From Hydrogenophaga sp. (lineage in GTDB: Bacteria > Pseudomonadota > Gammaproteobacteria > Burkholderiales > Burkholderiaceae_C), in the NCBI RefSeq assembly GCF_030651625.1, contig NZ_JAUSCF010000022.1:124001-188000 (forward strand): a stretch of DNA of 64,000 nucleotides, given 5' to 3'. This document shows, one piece after another, positions 10,220 to 18,845 of this stretch. A program made the translations under genes and the position numbers. The stretch's first letter is position 1. Each line of letters starts with the position of its first letter. The notes under the pieces were generated by a model. The model had not been told where the DNA came from and searched no databases. It saw nothing but the letters and a program-made list of their open reading frames with translations.

Positions 10220-11326
10220 TCACGCCAGATGGGTCACATGCTCGGCAAGGGCCATGCAGCTGGTGAGGCCGGGCGACTCAATGCCGAACAGGTTGATCAG
10301 GCCCGGCACCCCGTGTGTTTCGGGACCCTGAATCAAAAAATCGGCGGCCGGCTGCCCTGGCCCGCTGATCTTGGGTCGCATGCCCGCATAGCCGGGATGC
10401 AGTGCGCCGTCAGGCAAGCCGGGCCAGTACTTTCTGACTTCGACGTAAAAGCGCTCGCCCTGCGCAGCGTCCACGTCCAGATCATCGGCCGACGTCGTCC
10501 ATTGCACGTCGGGGCCAAACTTGGCCTGTCCTCCAAGGTCGATGGTCAGGTGCACGCCGAGACCGGCCAGGTGGCGATCGGGCTCTGGCGCCGGGTAGAT
10601 CAGTTGTTTGAAGGGCGAGCGCCCCTCCAGGGTGAAGTAACTTCCCTTGGCGTACCAGGCGCCTGGCACAAACGATGCCGGTAACCCGTGCGTCTGCAGC
10701 GCAAGGTTCCAGCCGCCCAAACCGGCGGAATTGATCACGCAATTCGCCCGCAGGAGGGTGCCGTCCGCGCAACCGACCTCCAAGCCTCCATCGAGAGCGC
10801 GCAGACCGGACACCGGCGTGTGGCAAACGACCAGTCCACCTTTGTGTTCAAGATCGCCTTGGAAGGCGAGCATGAGGCTGTGACTGTCGATGATGCCGGT
10901 GGAAGGCGACTTCACGGCGCCCATGCACGCCAGACTGGGCTCCAGCGCCATGGCCTCCTCGCGGGAAATCACCACCAGGTCGTCCACTCCATTGATGGCG
11001 CCCTGCCTCACAAGATCAGGCAAGGCCATGCGCTGCGAATCTGTCAGGGCAACAATCAGCTTCCCGCATTGCTGATGGGGAATACGCCGCTCCTGGCAAT
11101 AACGGTAGAGCATCTGCTTGCCTTGAACGCACAGCCTGGCTTTCAGGGAGCCCGGCAGATAGTAGATGCCAGCGTGAATGACTTCGCTGTTGCGCGAACT
11201 CGTTCCCATGCCGATGCCTGCTTCGCGCTCCAGCACCAGCACCTCGCGTCCACGCAAAGCAAAAGCCCGGGCAATGGCCAGCCCGACCACGCCCGCACCC
11301 ACCACGACCACATCCACCTGTTCCAC
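10220..11326 (-). CDS. FAD-dependent oxidoreductase of the DAO family, LhgO-like
   Basis: Amino-acid/hydroxy-acid oxidase-type flavoprotein, 368 residues. The N-terminal dinucleotide motif [15 protein letters not shown] binds FAD, and the segment [14 protein letters not shown] with [10 protein letters not shown] is typical of L-2-hydroxyglutarate oxidase-like proteins. The C-terminal PKISGPGQ and [14 protein letters not shown] complete the FAD fold. The exact substrate cannot be read from sequence. The start is placed at GTG 11326, with GGAG five bases upstream; a TTG at 11341 is the alternative. Neighbours do not clarify its role. Confidence 0.8.
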   Translation of the reverse strand: MEQVDVVVVGAGVVGLAIARAFALRGREVLVLEREAGIGMGTSSRNSEVIHAGIYYLPGSLKARLCVQGKQMLYRYCQERRIPHQQCGKLIVALTDSQRMALPDLVRQGAINGVDDLVVISREEAMALEPSLACMGAVKSPSTGIIDSHSLMLAFQGDLEHKGGLVVCHTPVSGLRALDGGLEVGCADGTLLRANCVINSAGLGGWNLALQTHGLPASFVPGAWYAKGSYFTLEGRSPFKQLIYPAPEPDRHLAGLGVHLTIDLGGQAKFGPDVQWTTSADDLDVDAAQGERFYVEVRKYWPGLPDGALHPGYAGMRPKISGPGQPAADFLIQGPETHGVPGLINLFGIESPGLTSCMALAEHVTHLA

Positions 11327-11506
11327 ACACGCTCCGTTCAATACCGACTTTCGGTCGGGATGCCGCCACTGCGCACCCTCGGACGCAGGCGTCCATCGAA
11401 ATTTTGCGATCTTACAGATGAAGAGAAGGCATGCAGTGGCCGGTGGTGAGCCACATCAGAGCCAGTAAAATTGAGCCTTCTTGTATCTCACCAACGGAAC
11501 TTCAGC

Positions 11507-12703
11507 ATGTCTCTTTTTTCAGCCGTCGAAATGGCGCCACGCGACCCCATCCTGGGGCTGAACGAACAGTTCGCCAGTGATGACAAACCCAACAAGGTCA
11601 ACCTGGGTGTCGGTGTCTACTTTGACGACAACGGGAAGCTGCCTTTGCTCCAATGCGTGCAAGCGGCGGAAAAGGCCATGATGGAAAAGCCAGCCGCGCG
11701 TGGCTACTTGCCCATCGACGGCATTGCGGCCTATGACACAGCCGTCAAAAGCCTGGTGTTCGGTGCTGGCAGCGAACCAGTGGTTTCCGGTCGGGTGGCC
11801 ACGGTGCAAGCCATTGGCGGTACGGGCGGCTTGAAGATCGGAGCCGATTTTCTGAAAAGACTGAACCCCGATGCCAAGGTGATGATCAGCGATCCCAGCT
11901 GGGAAAACCACCGCGCTCTGTTCGGCAATGCCGGGTTCACCGTCGAGACCTACGCCTATTACGACGCCGCCAAACGAGGAGTGAACTTTGACGGCATGTT
12001 GGCCAGCCTGAGCAATGCCGCGCCAGGAACCATCGTGGTCTTGCACGCCTGCTGCCACAACCCCACCGGCTACGACATCACGCCCGAGCAGTGGGATCAG
12101 GTGATCGCTGTGGTCAAGGCACGCGGCCTGACTCCGTTTCTGGACATGGCCTACCAGGGCTTCGGACACGGTATTGCCGAAGACGGCGCGGTGATCGGAA
12201 AATTCGTGGCCGCTGGGTTGAGCTTCTTCGTTTCGACCTCCTTTTCCAAGAGCTTCAGCCTCTATGGCGAGCGGGTGGGCGCCCTGTCTGTGCTCTGCGA
12301 GAACAAGGAAGAAGCTGCGCGGGTGTTGTCACAGCTCAAGATCGTGATTCGCACCAACTACTCCAACCCACCCATTCACGGTGGTGCGGTGGTAGCGGCG
12401 GTTCTCAACGATCCGGAACTGCGCGCCGTCTGGGAGAACGAACTGGCAGAGATGCGGGTGCGCATCAAGGCCATGCGCCAGAAACTGGTGGATGGCCTGA
12501 AGTCGGCGGGAGTGAAGCAGGACATGAGCTTCATCACCAGCCAGATCGGCATGTTCAGCTACTCCGGGCTCACCAAAGAGCAAATGGTGCGGCTCCGGAC
12601 GGAGTTCGGTGTGTATGGCACCGACACAGGTCGCATGTGTGTGGCGGCCCTCAACAGCAAGAACATCGACCACGTCTGCCAAGCCATTGCCAAGGTGGTC
12701 TGA
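11507..12703 (+). CDS. aspartate/aromatic amino acid aminotransferase (class I, PLP)
   Basis: Pyridoxal-phosphate enzyme of the AspC/TyrB family, 398 residues. The Lys that binds PLP is in TSFSKSFSLYGERVG; the conserved NPTGYD and the C-terminal MFSYSGL / GRMCVAALN are also present. AspC and TyrB cannot be separated by eye, though the N-terminal SAVEMAPRDPILGL is common in betaproteobacterial enzymes annotated as aromatic aminotransferases. The ATG at 11507 is chosen; an upstream in-frame TTG (11471) gives a non-family extension. It is followed by a clear terminator, so it is probably monocistronic. Confidence 0.88.
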   Translation: MSLFSAVEMAPRDPILGLNEQFASDDKPNKVNLGVGVYFDDNGKLPLLQCVQAAEKAMMEKPAARGYLPIDGIAAYDTAVKSLVFGAGSEPVVSGRVATVQAIGGTGGLKIGADFLKRLNPDAKVMISDPSWENHRALFGNAGFTVETYAYYDAAKRGVNFDGMLASLSNAAPGTIVVLHACCHNPTGYDITPEQWDQVIAVVKARGLTPFLDMAYQGFGHGIAEDGAVIGKFVAAGLSFFVSTSFSKSFSLYGERVGALSVLCENKEEAARVLSQLKIVIRTNYSNPPIHGGAVVAAVLNDPELRAVWENELAEMRVRIKAMRQKLVDGLKSAGVKQDMSFITSQIGMFSYSGLTKEQMVRLRTEFGVYGTDTGRMCVAALNSKNIDHVCQAIAKVV

Positions 12704-12735
12704 CCCGAAGCCGGTCACTCTGAACTGGCGCAAAG

Positions 12736-12771
12736 GGGTCCGCGTGGCGATGCGGGCCCTTGCTCTTTTTT
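12736..12771 (+). terminator. intrinsic terminator after the aminotransferase
   Basis: Stem GGGTCCGC (12736-12743) and GCGGGCCC (12752-12759) with one G-U pair and an 8-nt loop, followed by TTGCTCTTTTTT. It lies 33 bp after the stop codon. Confidence 0.75.
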
Positions 12772-12931
12772 CAGGTCTCCTGTCCGCCGCCAGACACCAG
12801 CAAATCAGTTCAGGGATTCGACCAGCGGCTAACATTTCGCCTCCCGCTGCCCGAACCTTTCGCCAACGTGACAATACCCGGGTGAAATTAGGTGTTTTCA
12901 CCTGCTCACGGAATGGAGCAAGCTGCTATAT

Positions 12932-12946
12932 TGTTGCACTGCAACA
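12932..12946. promoter_or_regulatory. candidate PhaR-type operator upstream of phaZ
   Basis: Perfect 15-bp palindrome TGTTGCACTGCAACA, centred 25 bp before the phaZ ATG. PHA-responsive regulators of the PhaR type are known to bind TGCA-rich inverted repeats in front of phasin and PHA genes. The match in position and base composition makes this a good candidate, but no phaR gene is in the window to link it. Confidence 0.5.
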
Positions 12947-12963
12947 TAACGAGTTACACCACC

Positions 12964-14466
12964 ATGCTTTACCAGATATACGAAACCCAGCGTTCCATCA
13001 TGGAGCCGTTCGCTGACCTGGCCGAAGTCGCAGCCAAGCTCTACACCAATCCCATGCTGCCGTTGTCGCAGTTTCCGATTGCACAGCGTGTGTCGGCCGC
13101 CTACGACCTGATGCATCGGCTGGGCAAGGACTACGAAAAGCCGGAGTTTGGCATTCGCACGGTGGATGTGGACGGTGTCGACGTGGCCATCCACGAACGC
13201 ATCGAGATCGACAAACCATTCTGTGAACTGCGCCGGTTCAAGCGCTTCTCGGACGACACAGACACCCTTGCCAAACTAAAAGGGCAGCCGGTCGTGCTGG
13301 TGGTGGCGCCCTTGTCGGGCCACTACGCCACGCTGCTGCGCGACACGGTCCGCACCATGCTCAAGGACCACAAGGTATACATCACCGACTGGAAAAACGC
13401 CCGTCTCGTGCCGCTGTCGGAAGGTGAGTTTCACCTGGATGATTACGTCAATTACGTGCAGGAGTTCATCCGCCACCTGCAAGGTGCCTATGGCAACTGC
13501 CACGTGATCAGCGTCTGCCAGCCCACGGTTCCCGTGCTGGCTGCGGTTTCGCTGATGGCCAGCAGGGGAGAAACCACCCCGTACTCCATGACCATGATGG
13601 GTGGCCCCATCGACGCCAGGCGCTCACCCACGGCCGTCAACAACCTGGCCGTCCAGCGCAGTCACAGCTGGTTCGAAAACAACGTGATCTACCGGGTGCC
13701 TGACAAATTTCCCGGTGCAGGTCGCCGGGTTTACCCCGGGTTCCTGCAGCACACCGGTTTCGTTGCCATGAACCCCGATCGCCATGCGACCAGCCATTAC
13801 GACTATTTCAAGGATCTGATCAAGGGCGACAACTCCAGCGCCGAGAGTCATCGCAAGTTCTACGACGAGTACAACGCCGTGCTCGACATGGACGCCGACT
13901 ATTACCTGGAAACCATCGACACGGTGTTCCAGGATTTCAAGCTGATCAATGGCACGTGGGATGTGAAGAACCCGAAAGGCAAGCTCGAGCGCGTGCGTCC
14001 GCAGGACATCACCACCACGGCCGTGCTGACTGTAGAAGGTGAGCTGGATGACATTTCGGGATCTGGACAGACCGAAGCCGCGCATGGCCTGTGCACGGGG
14101 GTGCCCAAGGCGCAGCACATGCACTACGAGGCCAAGGGCGCAGGCCACTACGGCATTTTCAGCGGTCGCCGGTGGCGCGACATGGTTTACCCGGTGATGA
14201 AGGCCTTCCTTCTGGCCCACCAACCCAAAGTGACCGAGGCTGAACCCTCAGGTACGGTCGCCGCTGCTGGGGTGAGACCAAAGCCGGCACCGCGCGCAAG
14301 CGCTCCAGCACAAGCGAAGTCACAGACCATCACCACGAAGTTGTCAGCGGTCAACGGCAAGGGAGCCACCCAGACGACGCCCGCCGCGAGCGATCGCGCG
14401 ATCGTTCAGCGCCCTGCCAAGACGTCAGCGCCTGCGAAGCCACGCGCCCGCAAGCAGACCACCTGA
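12964..14466 (+). CDS. phaZ: intracellular polyhydroxyalkanoate depolymerase with Ala/Pro/Lys-rich tail
   Basis: Releases hydroxyacyl units from stored PHA. It has 500 residues from the ATG at 12964. The body (residues 1-415) matches the PhaZ family: N-terminal YQIYETQRSIMEPFADLA, and a catalytic Cys in VISVCQPTVPVLA in place of the lipase Ser, with Asp and His (GAGHYGIFSG) further on. Residues about 420-500 are a low-complexity tail rich in Ala, Pro, Lys and Thr, which is not needed for catalysis in the family and resembles nucleoid- or granule-binding tails. A TGCA palindrome lies just upstream. It is the degradative counterpart of the phaCAB operon at 29-33 kb. Confidence 0.9.
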   Translation: MLYQIYETQRSIMEPFADLAEVAAKLYTNPMLPLSQFPIAQRVSAAYDLMHRLGKDYEKPEFGIRTVDVDGVDVAIHERIEIDKPFCELRRFKRFSDDTDTLAKLKGQPVVLVVAPLSGHYATLLRDTVRTMLKDHKVYITDWKNARLVPLSEGEFHLDDYVNYVQEFIRHLQGAYGNCHVISVCQPTVPVLAAVSLMASRGETTPYSMTMMGGPIDARRSPTAVNNLAVQRSHSWFENNVIYRVPDKFPGAGRRVYPGFLQHTGFVAMNPDRHATSHYDYFKDLIKGDNSSAESHRKFYDEYNAVLDMDADYYLETIDTVFQDFKLINGTWDVKNPKGKLERVRPQDITTTAVLTVEGELDDISGSGQTEAAHGLCTGVPKAQHMHYEAKGAGHYGIFSGRRWRDMVYPVMKAFLLAHQPKVTEAEPSGTVAAAGVRPKPAPRASAPAQAKSQTITTKLSAVNGKGATQTTPAASDRAIVQRPAKTSAPAKPRARKQTT

Positions 14467-14548
14467 GCCGGACTCTGAAATGGCGCTGAGCCAACGAGGC
14501 AGCCTTGAGAGCTGACGCGTAGGCTTCGAAGAGTCTGCTCGCTTGCCC

Positions 14549-15202
14549 ATGAACGACCTGGCTCAGCGGCTCAATGCCGCACTGCCCCAGACCCAGTGCA
14601 CACGGTGCGGCTACCCGGATTGCGCCAGTTACGCACAAGCCATCGCCGATGGGGACGCACGAATCAACCAGTGCCCGCCAGGCGGCGTTGAGGGCATAGC
14701 GAGGCTATCGGTCATCACGGGAAGCCCCGTCGAGCCACTGGACCCTTCCTGCGGCATCGAGGGTCCTGTGACGGTGGCGGTGATCGACGAAGACTGGTGC
14801 ATCGGGTGCACCTTGTGTATCAAGGTTTGCCCGACCGATGCCATTCTGGGCAGCAACAAACGCATGCACACCGTGATCGAGCCGCACTGCACGGGTTGCG
14901 AGCTGTGCCTGCCTGTTTGTCCGGTGGACTGCATCACGCTGGAGGTCGTCGATCCCTCCGTGAGCGGCTGGCAGGCATGGACCACTGCACAGGCGGAACA
15001 GGCAAAGGAACGCTACCTTCTGCGCCAGCAGCGCCTGGAGCGGGAGAAAATGGAAAACGAGGCGCGGCTGGAAGCGAAAGCCCAACAGAAACTGGCAGAC
15101 CTCCCGGCGCATTCGTTGCACACCGATCCGGCGACACTGGACAAGAAACGGGCCATCATCGAAGCCGCCCTGACCCGGGCGCGCGCCAGGCGCAACGAGT
15201 GA
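14549..15202 (+). CDS. RnfB-like soluble electron carrier, 4Fe-4S
   Basis: Iron-sulfur protein of the RnfB family, 217 residues. Residues 16-50 have the [4Fe-4S] motif CTRCGYPDC with a later Cys (QCPPGG), as in the Fe-S domain of RnfB. Residues about 80-140 are a bacterial ferredoxin with two clusters (CIGCTLCIKVCP and CTGCELCLPVCP). There is no N-terminal membrane helix and no other rnf gene nearby, so it is the stand-alone, probably soluble form seen in many betaproteobacteria. The C-terminal 60 residues are charged and helical, probably coiled coil. Its physiological partner is unknown. The start is ATG 14549 (TTG at 14543 also open). Confidence 0.82.
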   Translation: MNDLAQRLNAALPQTQCTRCGYPDCASYAQAIADGDARINQCPPGGVEGIARLSVITGSPVEPLDPSCGIEGPVTVAVIDEDWCIGCTLCIKVCPTDAILGSNKRMHTVIEPHCTGCELCLPVCPVDCITLEVVDPSVSGWQAWTTAQAEQAKERYLLRQQRLEREKMENEARLEAKAQQKLADLPAHSLHTDPATLDKKRAIIEAALTRARARRNE

Positions 15203-15226
15203 GCGCTGTGAGCGGCTCCTGGGGTA

Positions 15227-16744
15227 TCAGGCTGCGCGAGCGGCCACGGTTTTGTACACACCGCAGCCCACGTAGAGGTCATCCACCTTGACCACGTAGG
15301 ACATCTTTCCCTGGATGGCGCCAGTGACCGGGTTGGCAATGTCGTACTCCACCCAGCCGGGTTCCACTTCTGCCTGCGCCACGATGTTCTCCAGCAAGGC
15401 TTGGCCGTCCACACCTGCAATATCCTGAACCCGGCTGCCGACCTTTTCGGGCTTGCCACCGAAAGCCCGGTAGACGCCTTGACGGTCCAGCGCGAAGACG
15501 TACATGTCCCGATCGTGAAAACCTTTGGCAGGCTCGGTCAGCTCCCGCACAAAGGCATCGCGACCGCAGCGGTTGCGGTGCTCGATCGCCCGGTCCACCA
15601 GCACCATCGCCTCCTCGGCGGTGCCTTGTTGCAACATGAAAGAGGACACCGCCTTCGACAGATGGGCGGCCCGGTGTTCCAGCTGATTGGCCTGAACCAC
15701 GGCCCGCTCGACCATCTGTGCGTTGCGCTGGGTGATCTGATCAAGTTGCGTCACGGCAGAAGATATTTCAGAGAGTCCGCTGCTCTGTTCGGCGCTGGAG
15801 GCAGAAATGAGCGACATGTTGGCCGCCACGCCGCGCACACCGTTGACAATCTCAGCAATGCTGCTGCCGGCGGTGCGGATCTGCGAAACGCTGGCGTCCA
15901 CCTGCATGCGGGAAGTTTCAATCAACTGCCTGATTTCCTTTGAGGATGCGGCAGAACGCTGCGCCAGGGTACGCACTTCATTGGCCACCACTGCAAATCC
16001 CCTGCCCTGCTCACCCGCACGCGCCGCTTCCACAGCTGCATTCAAGGCCAGAATGTTGGTTTGAAATGCCAGGCTGTCGATCACACCGATGATTTCGTTC
16101 ATCTGCTGAGCGCTTTTCTGAATCACTTCGACCGAACTCACAGCCCGGCCCATGGACTGGGCCCCCGACTCGGCCACATCGCGCACGCGCGCGGCTTGCT
16201 GGTCAGAATTACCCGCCGTTTCCGCATTCTGGTGAACGGTACTCGACAACTCGTGCACACTCGCGGCCGTCTGCTCCAGGTTGGCAGCTTGTTGTTCGGT
16301 GCGGTCTGCCAGGTCGCGATTGCCCATGGCCAGGCTCTTGCCTGCATGTGCCACCAGTGCCGAGTTTGATCGCACTTCGGCCACCATGGACGAAAGGTTG
16401 CCGATCATGCGGTCAAGCAGCCGGGTGAGCTCGGCCAGCTCATCGTTGCCGTTCGCCTTCAGGACCGTGCGCAGATTCCCCGATGCTGTCTGCTCCATGC
16501 TGGCCAGCACCTGCCTGAAATCACCCATGAAGCTGGCGTAGAAGCTCAGCATGAGATAACCAAGCAAGCCGATCCCCAAAACGGTGGTGATCGCTGTCCA
16601 GCGGGCAGCCGAGGGGGTGCCCGAGATGGCCCAGACCAGCAGAAGCGGAACGGCTGAAGTCACCACCAGCAACAAGAGCTTGCTGCGAAGGTGCAGTCGT
16701 CTCATCAGCCAGACACCTGGCGAAAGGGGGTGAATTCTTGACAT
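15227..16744 (-). CDS. methyl-accepting chemotaxis protein with C-terminal Cache-like domain
   Basis: Chemoreceptor, 505 residues. Two membrane segments at about 22-41 and 50-70 are separated by only a few residues, so there is no real periplasmic sensor. A HAMP-like helix pair follows (about 75-130), then the signalling coiled coil with its conserved tip [20 protein letters not shown] at about 240-260. Residues about 395-500 contain [36 protein letters not shown], typical of a single Cache-type sensor, here placed after the signalling domain and therefore cytoplasmic. GGAG lies ten bases before the ATG. No che genes are close by. Confidence 0.85.
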   Translation of the reverse strand: MSRIHPLSPGVWLMRRLHLRSKLLLLVVTSAVPLLLVWAISGTPSAARWTAITTVLGIGLLGYLMLSFYASFMGDFRQVLASMEQTASGNLRTVLKANGNDELAELTRLLDRMIGNLSSMVAEVRSNSALVAHAGKSLAMGNRDLADRTEQQAANLEQTAASVHELSSTVHQNAETAGNSDQQAARVRDVAESGAQSMGRAVSSVEVIQKSAQQMNEIIGVIDSLAFQTNILALNAAVEAARAGEQGRGFAVVANEVRTLAQRSAASSKEIRQLIETSRMQVDASVSQIRTAGSSIAEIVNGVRGVAANMSLISASSAEQSSGLSEISSAVTQLDQITQRNAQMVERAVVQANQLEHRAAHLSKAVSSFMLQQGTAEEAMVLVDRAIEHRNRCGRDAFVRELTEPAKGFHDRDMYVFALDRQGVYRAFGGKPEKVGSRVQDIAGVDGQALLENIVAQAEVEPGWVEYDIANPVTGAIQGKMSYVVKVDDLYVGCGVYKTVAARAA

Positions 16745-16816
16745 GGGTTTCTCGCTCCTCTACGTATTGGTGTCTGTATCGACCGCCGGAACCGAATCTT
16801 GAGGCGCAGACATCGC

Positions 16817-17128
16817 TCAATGGGGGTCGGAGATACCCGACTGATAGGCTTCAAAATGTCGGAACAACTGCACCGCCATTGCGCGAAGAGTGTCATCGGC
16901 CATGTTGTGCGCGTGCGAGAGCTGTTCCAGTCCGTACCGGCGGTCGTTCTGCATCAGCACCTGGCTCACGCACATGCCCTGACTCGACATGCGCAGGCAG
17001 AAGGCTTTCAGAAGATCGGCCGGCCAGGCTTGTGCCGGAGCTGGCTGGCGGCACCTGGTCGACGCATCGACGACGCGATGCGCATGGAATGCGGAATCCA
17101 TCGGCTGTGGCGATGAGACCTGGCGCAT
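16817..17128 (-). CDS. conserved hypothetical protein, 103 residues
   Basis: Small protein of unknown function. It has no signal peptide or membrane segment. The C-terminal 50 residues (SSQGMCVSQVLMQNDRRYGL, then LSHAHNMADDTLRAMAVQLFRHFE) look like an ordered helical unit and resemble short hypothetical proteins that I have an impression of in other Comamonadaceae. The ATG at 17128 has AGGAG six bases upstream, which decides the start over the in-frame codon at 17158. It lies 72 bp upstream of the chemoreceptor on the same strand and may be cotranscribed with it. Confidence 0.6.
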   Translation of the reverse strand: MRQVSSPQPMDSAFHAHRVVDASTRCRQPAPAQAWPADLLKAFCLRMSSQGMCVSQVLMQNDRRYGLEQLSHAHNMADDTLRAMAVQLFRHFEAYQSGISDPH

Positions 17129-17429
17129 GGCGGGCTCCTGTGAACGGTAGGGCTGCAATCAGTGGTGCAGGTCTGGTGGAACGTGTTTGCTCAGTGCCTG
17201 AATCGTAGGACGCTTCGGCGCGGGCATAGGCTGGAACAGCGGGTGAAATACCGGGCAGCTCCCTGGTTTTTGTCCGCTTCGGCAAATTTTGCTGATGACC
17301 ACCAACACCGCACGCCTGATCAAACGGGTCGCCCTGGCGAACACAGCGCCTGAGATCGACCGCCCTCGACCAGACCGGCTCACTCACGGCAATCCCCTGC
17401 GCGAAACCTGAAACAGGGAGGAGACAGAC
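17129..17429. other. intergenic stretch with no supported gene
   Basis: About 300 bp between the 103-residue hypothetical gene and the cupin gene. It holds the ribosome sites of both divergent genes. A 74-codon minus-strand open frame (17159-17383) has low-complexity Arg/Pro composition and no ribosome site, so it is not called. No hairpin with a T-run was seen. Confidence 0.5.
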
Positions 17430-17669
17430 CTGCCAGAAGACAATATCTACAGCGAGGTGTGGCGATGCGAGTCAGCTCGCTGGAGCATTGCCATGGGTGC
17501 GTCGGAACGCGAGTTGTTCACCGTTCTGGCTGGGCGCTGCCGGGTGCACGACGCTCAGGGTGGGTACGAAGAGGTGGGCGCTGGCGAGGGGCTCTACTTT
17601 CCGTCGTGCTTTGCAGGTGAGTTCAAGGTGCTCGAGCACCTCACCAATACCTACATGATCACGGAGTGA
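17430..17669 (+). CDS. short cupin (DUF861-like), possibly CTG-initiated or N-terminally truncated
   Basis: The 79 codons after a strong ribosome site GGAGGAG (17417-17423) encode a cupin core: [31 protein letters not shown], then [14 protein letters not shown] and a final [13 protein letters not shown]. This matches the last two thirds of DUF861/(S)-ureidoglycine-type cupins, usually 110-120 residues. No ATG, GTG or TTG lies between the upstream in-frame stop (17409) and the GTG at 17457. Either CTG 17430, six bases after the ribosome site, is the start, or this is a trimmed remnant using GTG 17457. Its 3' end overlaps the convergent VOC gene by 19 bp. Confidence 0.55.
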   Translation: MPEDNIYSEVWRCESARWSIAMGASERELFTVLAGRCRVHDAQGGYEEVGAGEGLYFPSCFAGEFKVLEHLTNTYMITE

Positions 17670-18148
17670 GCTGCCAGTTTGGAGAAGGCCGCCACCACAT
17701 CGGGCGGCGCCTGCACCAGCTCGATCAGCACACCTTCTCCTGCCACCGGAAAGGCTTCGTTGGCCTTGGGATGCAGGAAGCAGATATCAAACCCCGCAGC
17801 GCCCATGCGTATGCCACCGGGTGCGAAGCGAACACCTTGTGCGGTCAACCACTCCACTGCAGCGGGCAGGTCGTCGATCCACAAGCCCACGTGGTTGAGT
17901 GGCGTGGTGTGAACCGCTGGCTTTTTCTCGGGATCCAGTGGCTGCATCAGGTCGACCTCGACCTTGAACGGCCCGCTGCCGATGGCGCAGATGTCTTCAT
18001 CCACGTTCTCACGCTCGCTCCGGAAGGTGCCGGTGACCTCCAAGCCCAGCATATCGACCCAGAGGGCCTTCAGGCGCTGTTTGTCAGGTCCGCCGATGGC
18101 GATCTGCTGGATACCCAGCACCTTGAATGGGCGTTGCATGTCTTGCAT
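17651..18148 (-). CDS. VOC-family protein, methylmalonyl-CoA-epimerase-like
   Basis: Two beta-alpha-beta-beta-beta VOC repeats in 165 residues. Near the N-terminus is [10 protein letters not shown], where epimerases and glyoxalases usually have a metal-binding His (DHVAIA), so the first ligand appears to be Gln. The later His ([10 protein letters not shown]) and Glu ([10 protein letters not shown]) ligand positions are kept. It lies on the same strand and downstream of scpA-meaB-pccB-pccA, and an epimerase is the one step of the propionyl-CoA route otherwise missing here, so an epimerase role is plausible but not proven. Starts at 18148 or 18139 are both possible. Confidence 0.65.
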   Translation of the reverse strand: MQDMQRPFKVLGIQQIAIGGPDKQRLKALWVDMLGLEVTGTFRSERENVDEDICAIGSGPFKVEVDLMQPLDPEKKPAVHTTPLNHVGLWIDDLPAAVEWLTAQGVRFAPGGIRMGAAGFDICFLHPKANEAFPVAGEGVLIELVQAPPDVVAAFSKLAAHSVIM

Positions 18149-18167
18149 GGCGAAAGATGGGACGGTG

Positions 18168-18755
18168 TCAATGAACGATGCTGGCGCCGCGCGGCGTCTG
18201 CTCCAGCGACCAGACCGTGGCGGGGGGAAGGTTTGCCCAGATGGAGACCACCCTCCGCCAGCGCCAGCCATAGGGAATGTTGGCGAACGGACGCAGATGT
18301 GGAGCGGCGTAGGTGTACTGGATCAATTTCGATCCTGGCCGGTGGGTCATCAGGGACAGCATGGCAGAGACGCACTTCTGGACCTCCGCCTTGGGCATGG
18401 ACAGCAACGGCAGGGACGACACCAGAGTCACAGGAGCCGACGCATCCAGAGGAAGCTGGTCCACACTGGATGCACAGCAGTTCAGCACCTCCAGCTCAGG
18501 GAAATGGGCGCTGAGCATTCGTGCGAATCCAGGGTCGCGCTCAATGACCAAAAATCTGTCGAGGCGATCCAGAGCAGGCATCAAAGCGCGTGTGATGGCG
18601 CCCGTACCAGCACCCACTTCAATCAACACCTGTGCGTCATTGCGGAGCACCTCGGCCAGAATGGCTTGTGCCAACGCGCGGGACGCGGGCGCAATGGCGC
18701 CCACATGGCGCGGGTTGCGCAAATACCCGAGTGCAAAAGCCAGTCGTTGCCTCAT
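18168..18755 (-). CDS. SAM-dependent methyltransferase, phospholipid N-methyltransferase-like
   Basis: Class I methyltransferase, 195 residues. SAM motif [15 protein letters not shown] occurs at about residues 43-57, an acidic end of strand 2 follows in [10 protein letters not shown], and [12 protein letters not shown] marks strand 4. The N-terminal [21 protein letters not shown] resembles the start of PmtA-like phospholipid N-methyltransferases. The ATG at 18755 has AAGGAA six bases upstream. It sits 19 bp before the VOC gene and 90 bp after pccA on the same strand. Substrate is not certain. Confidence 0.7.
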   Translation of the reverse strand: MRQRLAFALGYLRNPRHVGAIAPASRALAQAILAEVLRNDAQVLIEVGAGTGAITRALMPALDRLDRFLVIERDPGFARMLSAHFPELEVLNCCASSVDQLPLDASAPVTLVSSLPLLSMPKAEVQKCVSAMLSLMTHRPGSKLIQYTYAAPHLRPFANIPYGWRWRRVVSIWANLPPATVWSLEQTPRGASIVH

Positions 18756-18845
18756 GCGGATTCCTTGCTTGTCGTCAAGCGGCAGAGCGTAGCCTAAATC
18801 CGGGGCAGCGCGCATCGTGTGTCAAATGCCGAGGTATCGAAATGC

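Noticed and set aside
17159-17383. 74-codon minus-strand open frame between the hypothetical gene and the cupin gene
   Set aside because: Arg/Pro-rich composition, no ribosome site and no similarity that I can recognise.
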